Source of the DNA: Tychonema sp. LEGE 06208
Lineage (GTDB): Bacteria; Cyanobacteriota; Cyanobacteriia; Cyanobacteriales; Microcoleaceae
NCBI RefSeq assembly: GCF_015207505.1
Contig: NZ_JADEWT010000045.1
Span: 1 to 46,358, forward strand
Direction: 5' to 3'
Length of the DNA stretch: 46,358 bases
Part shown: piece by piece, positions 33,663-41,660 of the stretch
Position numbering within the stretch: the first letter of the stretch is position 1
Layout of the letters: each line of letters opens with the position of its first letter
Translations under genes and position numbers: made by a program
Notes under the pieces: model-generated
The model's database searches: none
The model's input: the letters and a program-made list of their open reading frames with translations, nothing else
Told to the model about the DNA's origin: nothing

Positions 33663-36001
33663 TGGCCAAGCAAATTATTGGATTGGTGGGCAATCCCAAC
33701 TGTGGAAAAACTACCTTATTTAACGCTTTGACAGGTGCTAACCAGCGAGTGGGAAACTGGCCGGGAGTAACCGTCGAACGCAAAGAGGGAAAATATACTC
33801 ATGATGGTTTACCAATTACGATTGTTGACTTGCCGGGAGTTTATTCTATAGATGCCGAAGATGGAGATACGGGCCTTGATGAATTGGTAGCACGAGATTA
33901 TTTGCTATCTGGCGAAGCAGATGTGATTGTTAATATTATTGACGCTTCCAACTTAGAGCGCAATTTGTATCTCACCACCCAAGTCTTAGAGATGCGCGTG
34001 CCGATGATTGTAGCGCTAAATATGATGGATGTTGCCAAAGAACGGGACATCCGAATTGATGTTAACAAACTTGCAGAACGATTGGGCTGTATGGTGGTGC
34101 CGATGAGTGCTTCGTCAAATGACGGAGTGTCTCTGTTGCGGGATGCTGTGAATAAATCGCTACAAAAGCCGATCGCACCATCTGCCTATGTCGCTTATCC
34201 GGCTGTGATCGAAGATGCGATCGCCCAACTCATCCCGCATATCGAACAACACAGCCCCAATCGTCAAGTTGATGCCCGCTGGACAGCCCTGAAACTATTA
34301 GAATATCAGGATGATGTCGCCCCAGAACTCGCAAACAAAGACTTAGAACAAATAGTCGTCCCCCACCGCCGCAGAGTCCACGAAACCCTCGATGACGACT
34401 TAGATATTATCATCGCCGACAGCCGCTACACCTACATCCGCACCCTCACCCAAGGCATAGTAGAATCTTCCAGAGAAGTCAAAACCAACATTTCCGATAA
34501 AATCGACCAAATTGTGCTCAATCGCTGGTTAGGCATCCCCGTATTCTTGATGGTGATGTACTTAATGTTCACCATTTCGATTAACGTTGGTGCAGTGTTT
34601 ATTGACTTTTTTGACATTTTGTTGGGGACGATTTTTGTAGATGGTTTAGCTCAGCTTTTAGAAAGCCTCAATTCCCCTGGATGGTTAATCGGAGTGCTGG
34701 CAAAAGGTGCTGGTGGCGGCATTCAAACTACATCGACTTTTATTCCCCAAATTGGGATGATGTTCCTGTGTTTGTCAGTGTTGGAAGACTCTGGCTACAT
34801 GGCGCGGGCAGCCTTCGTCATGGACAGATTAATGCGATTTGTCGGACTTCCCGGCAAATCCTTTGTACCGATGATGGTAGGTTTTGGATGCAATATTCCC
34901 GGAATTATGGCGACGCGGACATTGGAAAATAAGCGCGATCGCATGATGACGATTATGATGAATCCATTCATGTCTTGTAGCGCCAGATTAGCAGTTTACG
35001 CCTTATTTTGTGGCGCATTCTTCCAAGTCGGCGGGCAGAACATGGTATTAGGGCTTTATTTATTAGGAATTTTAGCTGCAGTCTTCACCGGATTAATCTT
35101 AAAAAACACCATCCTGCAAGGAGAAGCTGCACCCTTTGTTATGGAACTGCCACCCTACCACATTCCCAAACTCAAAGGCGTACTGCTGCGGACTTGGGAC
35201 AGACTGAAGGCTTTTATCAAAAAGGCCGGAATTGCGATCGTCCTCATGGTAATTGTACTCGGATTCATGAGCTCCGTCGGCACCGATGGTTCCTTCGGCA
35301 AAGAAGATAGCAAAGATTCAATTTTGAGCGCAGTTGCCCGCTCAGCAACACCAATATTTACTCCGATGGGAATTACCAAAGAAAACTGGCCGGCCACCGT
35401 CGGATTACTAACAGGAGTATTTGCCAAAGAAGTAATGGTTGGCACCTTAGACTCTCTCTATACAGAACTAGCAGACGAACAAAAAGCAGCCAGTGCAGAA
35501 CCGGAAAAAGAAGAAGAATTCAACTTCTGGGGAAATATCGGCAAAGCATTTTTCAGCATACCAGAGAATCTCACAAAACTTCCCGGTCAACTTTTAGATC
35601 CCCTCGGCTTAAGTTCAGCCAATATTACAGACCAAAAACAGGCAGAAGAAGATCAAGGTATTTCTAGTAGCACCTACGGACAAATGTCGCAAAGATTTGG
35701 TTCCAATCACGCAGCCTTTGCTTACTTATTGTTTGTATTGCTGTACTTTCCTTGTGTTTCGGCAACGGCTGCATTGTACCGCGAAACTAATTTAGGTTGG
35801 ACAATATTCGCCTGTGCTTGGACTACTGGTTTAGCTTATTGGGCGGCGGTTCTCTATTATCAGGTTGTGACCTACGCAGAGCATCCAGAATCTTCAATTA
35901 TTTGGGTAGTGAGATTGGCAATAGCTATGATCCTGACAATTTTGGGATTGAAAATGGCTGGTGCAATCAAGCCCAAACGGCGCGAAGCAATCAGTCAATA
36001 G
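33662..36001 (+). CDS. feoB: Ferrous iron transporter FeoB
   Basis: 779 residues. The N-terminal G domain has G1 GNPNCGKTT (10-18), G3 in VDLPGVYS, and G4-like LNMMD; a GDI-type helical domain follows. The membrane part carries the two Gate motifs, one around SVLEDSGYMARAAFVMDRLMRFVGLPGKSFVPMMVGFGCNIPG with its conserved cysteine, and the second around ATVGLLTGVFAKEVMVGTL. The segment EKEEEFNFWGNIGKAFFSIPENL before the last helices is usual in cyanobacterial FeoB. It imports Fe2+ across the inner membrane with GTP hydrolysis. Complete and with all key residues. Confidence 0.96.
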   Translation: MAKQIIGLVGNPNCGKTTLFNALTGANQRVGNWPGVTVERKEGKYTHDGLPITIVDLPGVYSIDAEDGDTGLDELVARDYLLSGEADVIVNIIDASNLERNLYLTTQVLEMRVPMIVALNMMDVAKERDIRIDVNKLAERLGCMVVPMSASSNDGVSLLRDAVNKSLQKPIAPSAYVAYPAVIEDAIAQLIPHIEQHSPNRQVDARWTALKLLEYQDDVAPELANKDLEQIVVPHRRRVHETLDDDLDIIIADSRYTYIRTLTQGIVESSREVKTNISDKIDQIVLNRWLGIPVFLMVMYLMFTISINVGAVFIDFFDILLGTIFVDGLAQLLESLNSPGWLIGVLAKGAGGGIQTTSTFIPQIGMMFLCLSVLEDSGYMARAAFVMDRLMRFVGLPGKSFVPMMVGFGCNIPGIMATRTLENKRDRMMTIMMNPFMSCSARLAVYALFCGAFFQVGGQNMVLGLYLLGILAAVFTGLILKNTILQGEAAPFVMELPPYHIPKLKGVLLRTWDRLKAFIKKAGIAIVLMVIVLGFMSSVGTDGSFGKEDSKDSILSAVARSATPIFTPMGITKENWPATVGLLTGVFAKEVMVGTLDSLYTELADEQKAASAEPEKEEEFNFWGNIGKAFFSIPENLTKLPGQLLDPLGLSSANITDQKQAEEDQGISSSTYGQMSQRFGSNHAAFAYLLFVLLYFPCVSATAALYRETNLGWTIFACAWTTGLAYWAAVLYYQVVTYAEHPESSIIWVVRLAIAMILTILGLKMAGAIKPKRREAISQ

Positions 36002-36029
36002 TTATTCGGTACCATCATTTTACGAGTGC

Positions 36030-36085
36030 AGTGCGAGTGTCCCCGAAGAGCGAATTTCCCCCTCGCGAACGGGGACGATCGCACT
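36030..36085. terminator. Intercistronic hairpin between feoB and feoC
   Basis: AGTGCGAGTGTCCCC (36030-36044) pairs with GGGGACGATCGCACT (36071-36085) at 13 of 15 positions. There is no T tract, so partial termination or mRNA end protection is more likely than full termination. Confidence 0.5.
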
Positions 36086-36120
36086 TTCAACCCTACGCTA
36101 ACAAAGAAAGGAGAAAAACT

Positions 36121-36387
36121 ATGATTTTAAGCGACATCCAACAGTTTATTGCGGAAAACAAAAGAGCTTCTATCGCTGATTTAAAGCTCCATTTCCGCAT
36201 GGACGGCGATGCTTTGCGCGGAATGTTGAACCGCCTAATTCGCAAAGGCCGCATCAGTAAAATGGCAGAGGCGAAAAAGTGCGGTGGATGTCACAGTTGC
36301 AGCGAGGATGCTACGGAGATTTATGTGTGGGTAAGTCCCGATCAATCAGCACCTGTAGAGGAACCAGTTTCTGCAAATTGCCATTAA
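36121..36387 (+). CDS. feoC: FeoC-like regulator with a cysteine cluster
   Basis: 88 residues from the ATG at 36121, supported by AAAGGAG 9 nt upstream; a longer frame reaching back into feoB is a shadow. The first 50 residues are a winged-helix (ILSDIQQFIAENKRASIADLKLHFRMDGDALRGMLNRLIRKGRISKM), followed by CGGCHSC, a cysteine group like the Fe-S binding loop of FeoC. FeoC proteins bind FeoB and may control its stability or feo expression according to iron or oxygen. Last gene of the feo cluster. Confidence 0.87.
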   Translation: MILSDIQQFIAENKRASIADLKLHFRMDGDALRGMLNRLIRKGRISKMAEAKKCGGCHSCSEDATEIYVWVSPDQSAPVEEPVSANCH

Positions 36388-36957
36388 TTTAATTAATTAG
36401 AGATTTTAGAAAGAACTATGATAATGGGAGCATCTCAGTTTTACAAAAAGCATTTTTTTTATTATAGTGCGATCGCTTCAAGAACTGGCGTATTGTACAA
36501 CTCGCGATCGGGGAGGCTCGCACTATATTCGATCGACTTTTGAAGTCTCGCACTGCAAAAGCTGCTTGATTTTCAACTTCCTTACGCACTCCTGTTTCGA
36601 GGCTGTTGGCAAATCCGATTTTTACTGTGTGCATCACCAATAGCAATAAGCTGACGGAAAAACCTCAGAACGGTACAATAATTCTCAGGCTCAAAGGTTC
36701 TTGGAAGTAGGGTTGCAGCTTTCTTGGGCTGTTTTTGCGTCCGCCCGCAGGTTTGTTTTTATTCATATGGTTACTGCAAGTAATACTCATTAAGTTATGA
36801 TAATACATTCCCCGGTAATTGTCATGCTTGGAAGTGCGATCGCACCTGTAGTGCTTTCAAGCAATCGGTACCTCGTTAAATTGGGGAAATTAGGCAAGTA
36901 GATTGCTTTTCAGGCCAAAATCTGTTAATAACTTTGATTGATGGTAGCGATACACCC
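36388..36957. other. Intergenic space after feoC
   Basis: 570 nt between convergent feoC and hydrolase. It holds the 41-bp repeat at 36427 and AT-rich DNA near 36780-36830. A 33-residue basic open frame on the minus strand (36665-36766, MNKNKPAGGRKNSPRK...) has no ribosome site and is not called. Confidence 0.5.
36427..36467. repeat. Third copy of the GGAGCATCT...CAAAAAGC repeat
   Basis: 38 of 41 bases match 27254-27294, including the right flank ATTTTTTTTATTATAG. Confidence 0.65.
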
Positions 36958-37695
36958 TTAATATCTAAAATCTAAAACCGGTTGGCGACTGTGTAGAGAT
37001 AGCCAAAAATTCAATATTTCTTCCCCGACTTGTTCTGGATAGAAGTGATGGAAAAAATGCCGCCCGTCTGGACATTCCCAAAAGCGATCGCCTTTTTTAA
37101 GAAATTTTGACCAGCGGCGCATCACAATAGGAGATACCACAAAATCAGTTTTGCTGCTGCATATCAACAAAGGTACTTCTACACCCTCATCGCGGGAATT
37201 ATTCATCTTAAATAAGGAGTGAGGACAAGGAGAACAGGCTAAGTCATCCTCAAAATATGGTATAAATTTTTGACTGATACTTTGATTTTGACATCCCAGC
37301 ATATCGTCTACCATTTGAGTCAAAACTTGTTTGCTACTCCACGGAAAAGCTGCAAGATGCGTATAGTAATGTGCTTGCCAATTAACAGAAGATGGCAAAC
37401 CGACAGCTAAAAGTCCCAAAGAACTAACTTTGTGAGGATAGCGGCGCGCATACATTAAACCGACTAATCCGCTGGTACTGTGGCCGATGAGATGAATTGG
37501 GCGATCGCGCATTGTTAAAAAATCGTGCAAAAGCTCAACAGCCATATCCAAAGAGCAACCTTCGTCTTCAGTTTGCTGGTATTCCCATACTTGCACAGGT
37601 ACAGAATCATTTAAATAAGAAAGCAGCGAGCGATCGAAGCATAGCAAACTCGGACTTACACTTAACCAAAGCACATCATCTGAACTAAATTTCAT
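36958..37695 (-). CDS. Alpha/beta hydrolase, possibly IsiC
   Basis: 245 residues. Nucleophile S73 in HLIGHSTSGLVGL, acid in SSKTDFVVSP, and histidines in PDGRHFFHHFYP fit the alpha/beta hydrolase triad. It lies downstream of flavodoxin on the same strand (223 nt apart). In several cyanobacteria the iron-stress operon isiAB is followed by isiC, a hydrolase of this type (from memory), so isiC is a reasonable candidate name but unproven. The last residues (LDFRY) are encoded by the filler AATCTAAAATCTAAAA-type repeat, suggesting the C-terminus was extended or replaced. Confidence 0.75.
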   Translation of the reverse strand: MKFSSDDVLWLSVSPSLLCFDRSLLSYLNDSVPVQVWEYQQTEDEGCSLDMAVELLHDFLTMRDRPIHLIGHSTSGLVGLMYARRYPHKVSSLGLLAVGLPSSVNWQAHYYTHLAAFPWSSKQVLTQMVDDMLGCQNQSISQKFIPYFEDDLACSPCPHSLFKMNNSRDEGVEVPLLICSSKTDFVVSPIVMRRWSKFLKKGDRFWECPDGRHFFHHFYPEQVGEEILNFWLSLHSRQPVLDFRY

Positions 37696-37747
37696 CTATT
37701 TTCAGTTGGAGATAGAGTTATTTATTACTTAAGCATAACGTTTAAAT

Positions 37748-37771
37748 GTAGGGTGCACCCGCGCACCTTAC
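37748..37771. repeat. Short palindrome GTAGGGTGC...GCACCTTAC
   Basis: 9-bp arms with one G-U type mismatch, 6-nt spacer, in the isiB-hydrolase gap. Confidence 0.5.
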
Positions 37772-37834
37772 TTCAACTGCTAGGGCGTATTTTATTGCGT
37801 CCTTTATCTCCCCGACTCAAAAAAATAAGGGCGA

Positions 37835-37870
37835 AAATCCCCTCAAAGCGGTTCTCCTTAAGGGGGATTT
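37835..37870. terminator. Hairpin between flavodoxin and hydrolase genes
   Basis: AAATCCCCT (37835-37843) pairs with AGGGGGATTT (37861-37870), one bulge. It could attenuate transcription from isiB into the hydrolase gene. Similar AGGGGGATTT words are common cyanobacterial filler, so the role is uncertain. Confidence 0.4.
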
Positions 37871-37918
37871 AGGGGGATCAGGAGCGAAAAAATTAGTTTA
37901 AAAATACACCCTAACAGT

Positions 37919-38431
37919 CTACAATCTAAATTCTTTCTTGAGTTGAGATACCCAAGATTTAATTCGCGCTTCCGTCAGATCCGATTGATTGTCTTCATCA
38001 ATAGCAAGACCCAAAAACTTGCCATTGACTACAGCTTTAGATTCATTAAAATCATAACCGTCTGTGGGCCATTGACCGACTGTTTCGCCACCTTGTTCAG
38101 AGATTTTTTCAGCCAAAATCCCCATTGCATCCATAAAATTATCCGGGTAGCCTTCTTGGTCGCCAGTTCCCAAATAAGCTACTTGTTTGCCGCTAAAATC
38201 AATATCATCCAGTTCTGGGAAAAAACCTTCCCAGTCGCTTTGCAGTTCGCCGATATTCCAAGTCGGACAAGCGATAATCAGACATTCGTACTCGGCAAAA
38301 TCATCATTGTCAATGCTACCGATTTCGTGAAGAGTCACGATATCGCCGCCAAATTCATCTCGGATCATTTCAGCGATCGACTCAGTTTTACCAGTAGTAG
38401 TTCCGTAGAACAGACCAATTGCTTTTGACAT
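37919..38431 (-). CDS. isiB: Flavodoxin, long-chain
   Basis: 170 residues. The FMN phosphate loop YGTTTGKTE (9-17) is at the N-terminus; the two isoalloxazine loops are CPTWNIGELQSDW (tryptophan side) and GTGDQEGYPDNF (tyrosine side). The roughly 20-residue insertion in the last strand marks a long-chain flavodoxin. It replaces ferredoxin in photosynthetic electron transfer under iron shortage. It starts 2 nt after the stop of the zinc-ribbon gene, and this places a cupin and a zinc-ribbon gene in the same transcript upstream. Iron-controlled expression is expected (Fur) from knowledge of the family. Confidence 0.95.
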   Translation of the reverse strand: MSKAIGLFYGTTTGKTESIAEMIRDEFGGDIVTLHEIGSIDNDDFAEYECLIIACPTWNIGELQSDWEGFFPELDDIDFSGKQVAYLGTGDQEGYPDNFMDAMGILAEKISEQGGETVGQWPTDGYDFNESKAVVNGKFLGLAIDEDNQSDLTEARIKSWVSQLKKEFRL

Positions 38432-38433
38432 TT

Positions 38434-38589
38434 TTACTCCGAATGTGAAATTTGATAGTGCTTGATATTTCTGGTTTTCGATTCACAAATTGGCATTTCT
38501 TGCCTGCAATTGAGACAAAACCAGTAGGTGCGATTGTGGCGAACCTGAGAAATAAGAGAGTCAAGGCAGCAAGGGCAATTTTTTTTCAT
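38434..38589 (-). CDS. 51-residue zinc-ribbon protein
   Basis: A small gene with two metal-type cysteine pairs: CPCC (residues 5-8) and FCLNC (C25, C28), with the pattern VRHNRTYWFCLNCRQEMP between and after. This is a treble-clef/zinc-ribbon form that I recall from short cyanobacterial proteins (YWFC..C.QEMP). It starts 4 nt after the cupin stop and ends 2 nt before the flavodoxin start, so it is very likely translated from the same mRNA. The C-terminal 15 residues are variable and polar. Function is unknown; nucleic-acid or protein binding is possible. Confidence 0.78.
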   Translation of the reverse strand: MKKNCPCCLDSLISQVRHNRTYWFCLNCRQEMPICESKTRNIKHYQISHSE

Positions 38590-38593
38590 TTGG

Positions 38594-38920
38594 TTAAAGT
38601 TGAAAATTCATTAACCAAGCTGATTCGCTCAGATCTGGGTCTGGTTCGCAGTCAATTAGTAACAAGTTCAGCATTGTTTGTACTTTGAGAGTGCGCGGGA
38701 TCTCGGCGGGTACAAACACAAATACTCCGGGCTTTAAAGTGACTGTTCGATCGCCCACCGTGAGAGTTCCCACTCCTTCTAAAACCGCTAGGGTGATATC
38801 TTTGGAGCGATCGAGGTCGGGTATTTCAGAATTTTTACCCAAACTCATCAGTTTCTGGCTATCGGCTGGTTGTCCGTCGCTGATTCGCGACGCTGACGCG
38901 GAAACTATTGCTGCTGTCAC
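38594..38920 (-). CDS. Small cupin-domain protein
   Basis: 108 residues with GTG start; the ribosome site GGAGG lies 9 nt upstream, which decides this start. Residues 40-90 form a cupin barrel (DITLAVLEGVGTLTVGDRTVTLKPGVFVFVPAEIPRTLKVQTMLNLLLIDCEPD). The usual metal histidines of cupin motif 1 are absent (VLEGVGTLTVGD), so a binding rather than catalytic role is likely. The DNA coding residues 7-14 carries a small palindrome, TTCCGCG...CGCGAA, which looks like an in-frame repeat insertion. First gene of a tight set with a zinc ribbon and flavodoxin. Confidence 0.8.
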   Translation of the reverse strand: MTAAIVSASASRISDGQPADSQKLMSLGKNSEIPDLDRSKDITLAVLEGVGTLTVGDRTVTLKPGVFVFVPAEIPRTLKVQTMLNLLLIDCEPDPDLSESAWLMNFQL

Positions 38921-39275
38921 GGTGATTGACCTCCAGGTACTGTTAAATTCCGGCAGTTATTGCAATTAATATTCAATAAGCTACCATGCAATTTAGATAA
39001 ATTGTCAATAATTTAATATTAAGATTTGTTACAAGAGTTGACCGATCTAGATATACAGGCAGTAATTTTAGCCCGAACTTCAGGCGCGGCGGTAGTTTTG
39101 GGCGATCGGAGTGCAAGGGGCGATCGCACCCGCCGCCCAATACTTGCTAATTATTTGCAGTTAAATATAAAAAATCATCAGTTATTAGCAGCAGCTAACT
39201 AATAACTGATGACTGATGACTGATGACTAATAACTAATGACTAATAACTAATGACTGATGACTAATGACTGATGA
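38921..39275. promoter_or_regulatory. Upstream region of the cupin-zinc ribbon-flavodoxin set
   Basis: On the minus strand TTGACA (plus 39003-39008) lies inside AAATTATTGACAATTTATC, an AT-rich imperfect palindrome that might be a promoter -35 overlapped by a Fur-like site. No good -10 at 17 nt is seen, so confidence is low. The other half of the space is a heptamer array. Confidence 0.3.
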
Positions 39276-39282
39276 CTAATTA
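39195..39282. repeat. STRR-type heptamer array (CTRATRA)
   Basis: About twelve 7-nt units alternating CTAATAA, CTGATGA and CTAATGA. It overlaps the last codons and stop of the downstream methyltransferase. A short related stretch is at about 45810-45845 between groES and groEL. Confidence 0.85.
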
Positions 39283-40127
39283 TTCTTCGCCCCTACGCCA
39301 ACATACATAATCGACGTATCCTCATTAATTTGGATTTTAAACAACCCAGACTTTTTGTAATCAACATAGTTAGCGAGATTAGAAAGTAGCACTTGAGAAA
39401 CCTGTTGAAAACTCGCCAGGGAAGGAAATAGTTGTTTTCCCCCCGTCAGATTTTCCCAAAAACCGTGCATTTCGGTTAAAACATAACCCATTTCTCCAAA
39501 CATATCAAAACCTTTAATTTCAATATTCCCAAAACCAGTATTTCGCATTACTGCAGACAGTTCCTCCGGGGTAATAAACTTTTCCCAATCGTGAACCCCC
39601 CGCCTAATTTCTTGCAAAATATTTTCCATCAGCCCAATCATCACAACTTGCGAAGAAAAAGTTCGGTTGATGGTATCAAAAAAGAAAAGTCCTCCGGGTT
39701 TGAGAATTCGGTGAACCTCTGACACAACCTTTTTGTAATCAGCAACGTGTTCTAAAACATCTACGCAGATGACGACATCGAAGGTATTGTCCGCGTAGGG
39801 CATATTTTCGGCAAAACCTTGCCTGTAGTCAATCTCAAAACCGCTGGTAACTGCATGATTTTGAGCTGCTACGATGCACTTGTCCGATCGATCTATTCCA
39901 GAAACCACAGCGCCCCTCTCGGCCATAAACTCGCAGGAAAAACCGCCGCCACACCCGACATCCAAGGTTTTGAGCCCTTGCCAATTAGTCGCGTGTCTGT
40001 CAAAAAACTCAAATCTGGGTTTATTTAGATGGTAGAGAGCATAGATTTTAGCATTTTCGTCCCACCAATTATCAGCATTTTCGTCGTAAAATTCTAGATC
40101 GTTTTTTACTTCTATTTTCGTTGGCAC
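39276..40127 (-). CDS. UbiG-like SAM-dependent methyltransferase
   Basis: 283 residues from the GTG at 40127 (VPTKIEVKNDLEFYDENADNWWDEN); the frame is open to 40253 but those 42 residues do not look like the family. SAM motifs: LKTLDVGCGGGFSCEFMAERGAVVSGIDRS, then FDVVICVDVLEHVADYKKVVSEVHRILKPGGLFFFDTINRT. The arrangement and the C-terminal EEL...GF...IKGFDMFGEMGYV match UbiG/Coq3-like O-methyltransferases. Cyanobacteria make plastoquinone, not ubiquinone, so the quinone substrate of E. coli UbiG is unlikely and the true substrate is open. The C-terminus runs into a heptamer repeat. Confidence 0.82.
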   Translation of the reverse strand: MPTKIEVKNDLEFYDENADNWWDENAKIYALYHLNKPRFEFFDRHATNWQGLKTLDVGCGGGFSCEFMAERGAVVSGIDRSDKCIVAAQNHAVTSGFEIDYRQGFAENMPYADNTFDVVICVDVLEHVADYKKVVSEVHRILKPGGLFFFDTINRTFSSQVVMIGLMENILQEIRRGVHDWEKFITPEELSAVMRNTGFGNIEIKGFDMFGEMGYVLTEMHGFWENLTGGKQLFPSLASFQQVSQVLLSNLANYVDYKKSGLFKIQINEDTSIMYVGVGAKNN

Positions 40128-40353
40128 GATTTTTTTAGTCCTAATTAGTGGAAGATATAGATGCAGACAGCGGTTGAAACCAGGTTGACAAAAACTTTCG
40201 TTTGCGTCTGCAGACTGAACAAGACAACGTAATTTTAACCGCCCGGTATTCAACCCACTATGCTAGGGTTTGGTTCCTATAGACCTGGTTTTAACTGCCC
40301 GGTCTTCTGTTTTGTTGCGAATCGTCACAATGTTTTAGTATAATACTTTTGGC

Positions 40354-41100
40354 ATGAATTTCAACCAGATGAATCGCGTTTCTATTATCATTCCCGCCCT
40401 CAACGAAGCGACTTGTCTGGAACGCACTTTGCGCCAACTCAGCATTCTCAATCCTCCGGCTTGGGAGGTGTTAGTGGTAGATGGCGGCAGTCAAGACGAT
40501 ACAGTGGCGATCGCACTTTCCGCCATCACCAGAGTTATTTCTAGCAGTATAGCCGGACGTTCCGCGCAAATGAACCTAGGTGCAGAAACCGCCACCGGTG
40601 AAATTCTGTGCTTTCTCCACGCCGATACTTTAGTTCCTGACGACATTGTAGCAGTCATCCAGAAAACATTGTCCGATGCTAAAATTGTCGGAGGCGGGTT
40701 TATCTCGCTGATGGCTGGTTCGCAGCAAACAAGATGGGGTTTTTCGCTGCACAATTATCTAAAAACTTACTACGCGCCGCTGTTATTTCGACCTCATTTA
40801 TTTTTTAAAGGATTGCGCTTGTTGTTTGGCGATCAGGTTATTTTTTGTCGCCGTACTGTTTTTTGGGAAGGCGCGGGTTTCGATGCGGCGCTACCAATTA
40901 TGGAGGAAGCGGATTTGTGTTTGAAGTTGGCGCGCCGGGGGAGACTTAAGTTAGTAAATCGGGTGGTGGAAAGTAGCGATCGGCGGGTGGCGCATTGGGG
41001 CGAACTTAAAGCAACTGCCATCTATCTGGCGATCGGTTTTTTGTGGGGTTTTGGGGTTTCCGCGAGGTATCTCAAACTGTTTTATGAAGACATTCGCTGA
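40354..41100 (+). CDS. TIGR04283-type (arsenosugar biosynthesis) glycosyltransferase
   Basis: 248 residues, GT2 fold: VSIIIPALNEATCLERTLRQL, the nucleotide-sugar aspartates in VVDGGSQDDT and FLHADTLVP, and the family-specific RSAQMNLGAETATGEI, FGDQVIFCRRTVFWEGAGFD and IMEEADLCLKLARRGRL. This matches the TIGR04283 family tied to arsenosugar synthesis in some bacteria (family knowledge). No ArsM-type methyltransferase or partner is adjacent, so that pathway role is not confirmed here. An ATG 15 nt downstream (40369) is an equal start candidate. Confidence 0.85.
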   Translation: MNFNQMNRVSIIIPALNEATCLERTLRQLSILNPPAWEVLVVDGGSQDDTVAIALSAITRVISSSIAGRSAQMNLGAETATGEILCFLHADTLVPDDIVAVIQKTLSDAKIVGGGFISLMAGSQQTRWGFSLHNYLKTYYAPLLFRPHLFFKGLRLLFGDQVIFCRRTVFWEGAGFDAALPIMEEADLCLKLARRGRLKLVNRVVESSDRRVAHWGELKATAIYLAIGFLWGFGVSARYLKLFYEDIR

Positions 41101-41132
41101 CTGGTAATTGTGCAGGGCTAGAAAAATGCGCG

Positions 41133-41584
41133 TTAGCGAAGCCCTCGAAGAGGATCGTCCAACAAACCTTCAAAGAATTTCAACACAGTATCGACTTTTT
41201 CCTTAGCCTTTTCGATTACCTGTGGTTCAGGAATTCCCCATCCCATTATTTCACTGCTGAGGGGGTCAAGTCCCGGCAGAAGTTCGTTAACCGTGACCAA
41301 TTCTACCATCTTCACAACTGCCAAATCTTTCGGCTCTTTCGGCAGCATTGCCGATTCGGGATACTTCGTTTCTAGATAGTCAAGAATTGCTAGAGACTCG
41401 ACGACAGTGAAGTCATCAGCGACCAAAACAGGGATGCGGTGAAAAGGATTCATTGCCACAAATTCGGGCTCTAAGCGAGCGCCGTCTAAGTGATTTCTAC
41501 TAATTCAAAGTTGAGGTTTTTTTCTATGAGGGCGATCCACACGCGGCGGGAGTTGGGGGAAATGGGACTATGATAAAGTTTCAT
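41133..41584 (-). pseudogene. Glutathione S-transferase, frameshifted and C-terminally truncated
   Basis: The ATG at 41584 begins MKLYHSPISPNSRRVWIALIEKNLNFELVEI, a GST thioredoxin-fold start with the usual serine after SP. At about 41490-41494 one base is missing (ATCACTTAGAC where ATCCACTTAGAC would keep the frame), giving a stop. The next frame continues correctly as HLDGARLEPEFVAMNPFHRIPVLVADDFTVVESLAILDYLETKYP. The C-terminal domain breaks off after FFEGLLDD, followed by an unrelated PLRGLR and stop. About 150 of 210-260 expected residues remain. A 327-nt open frame (41133-41459) survives but lacks the glutathione-site residues. Confidence 0.85.
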
Positions 41585-41660
41585 AAATGGTGGGGGTGGT
41601 TATTGAGAGGTAATAAAAGCCACATTTTGATTATGCACCTTCACTGTCATTTGATTTATT

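Noticed and set aside
35797-36120. Long frame from inside feoB leading into feoC as one gene
   Set aside because: It overlaps feoB out of frame, and a good ribosome site and ATG at 36121 give a normal FeoC length.
36665-36766. 33-residue basic open frame on the minus strand
   Set aside because: No ribosome site, no recognisable pattern; short frames of this size occur by chance.
38684-38969. Plus-strand 94-residue frame over the cupin gene
   Set aside because: Antisense to the cupin, which has a clear domain and a strong ribosome site.
39195-39282. Possible CRISPR or phage att repeat
   Set aside because: Simple heptamer tandem repeat with no integrase or spacer structure.
40128-40253. 42-residue N-terminal extension of the UbiG-like gene
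   Set aside because: Starts with TTG, lacks family similarity; GTG at 40127 fits better.
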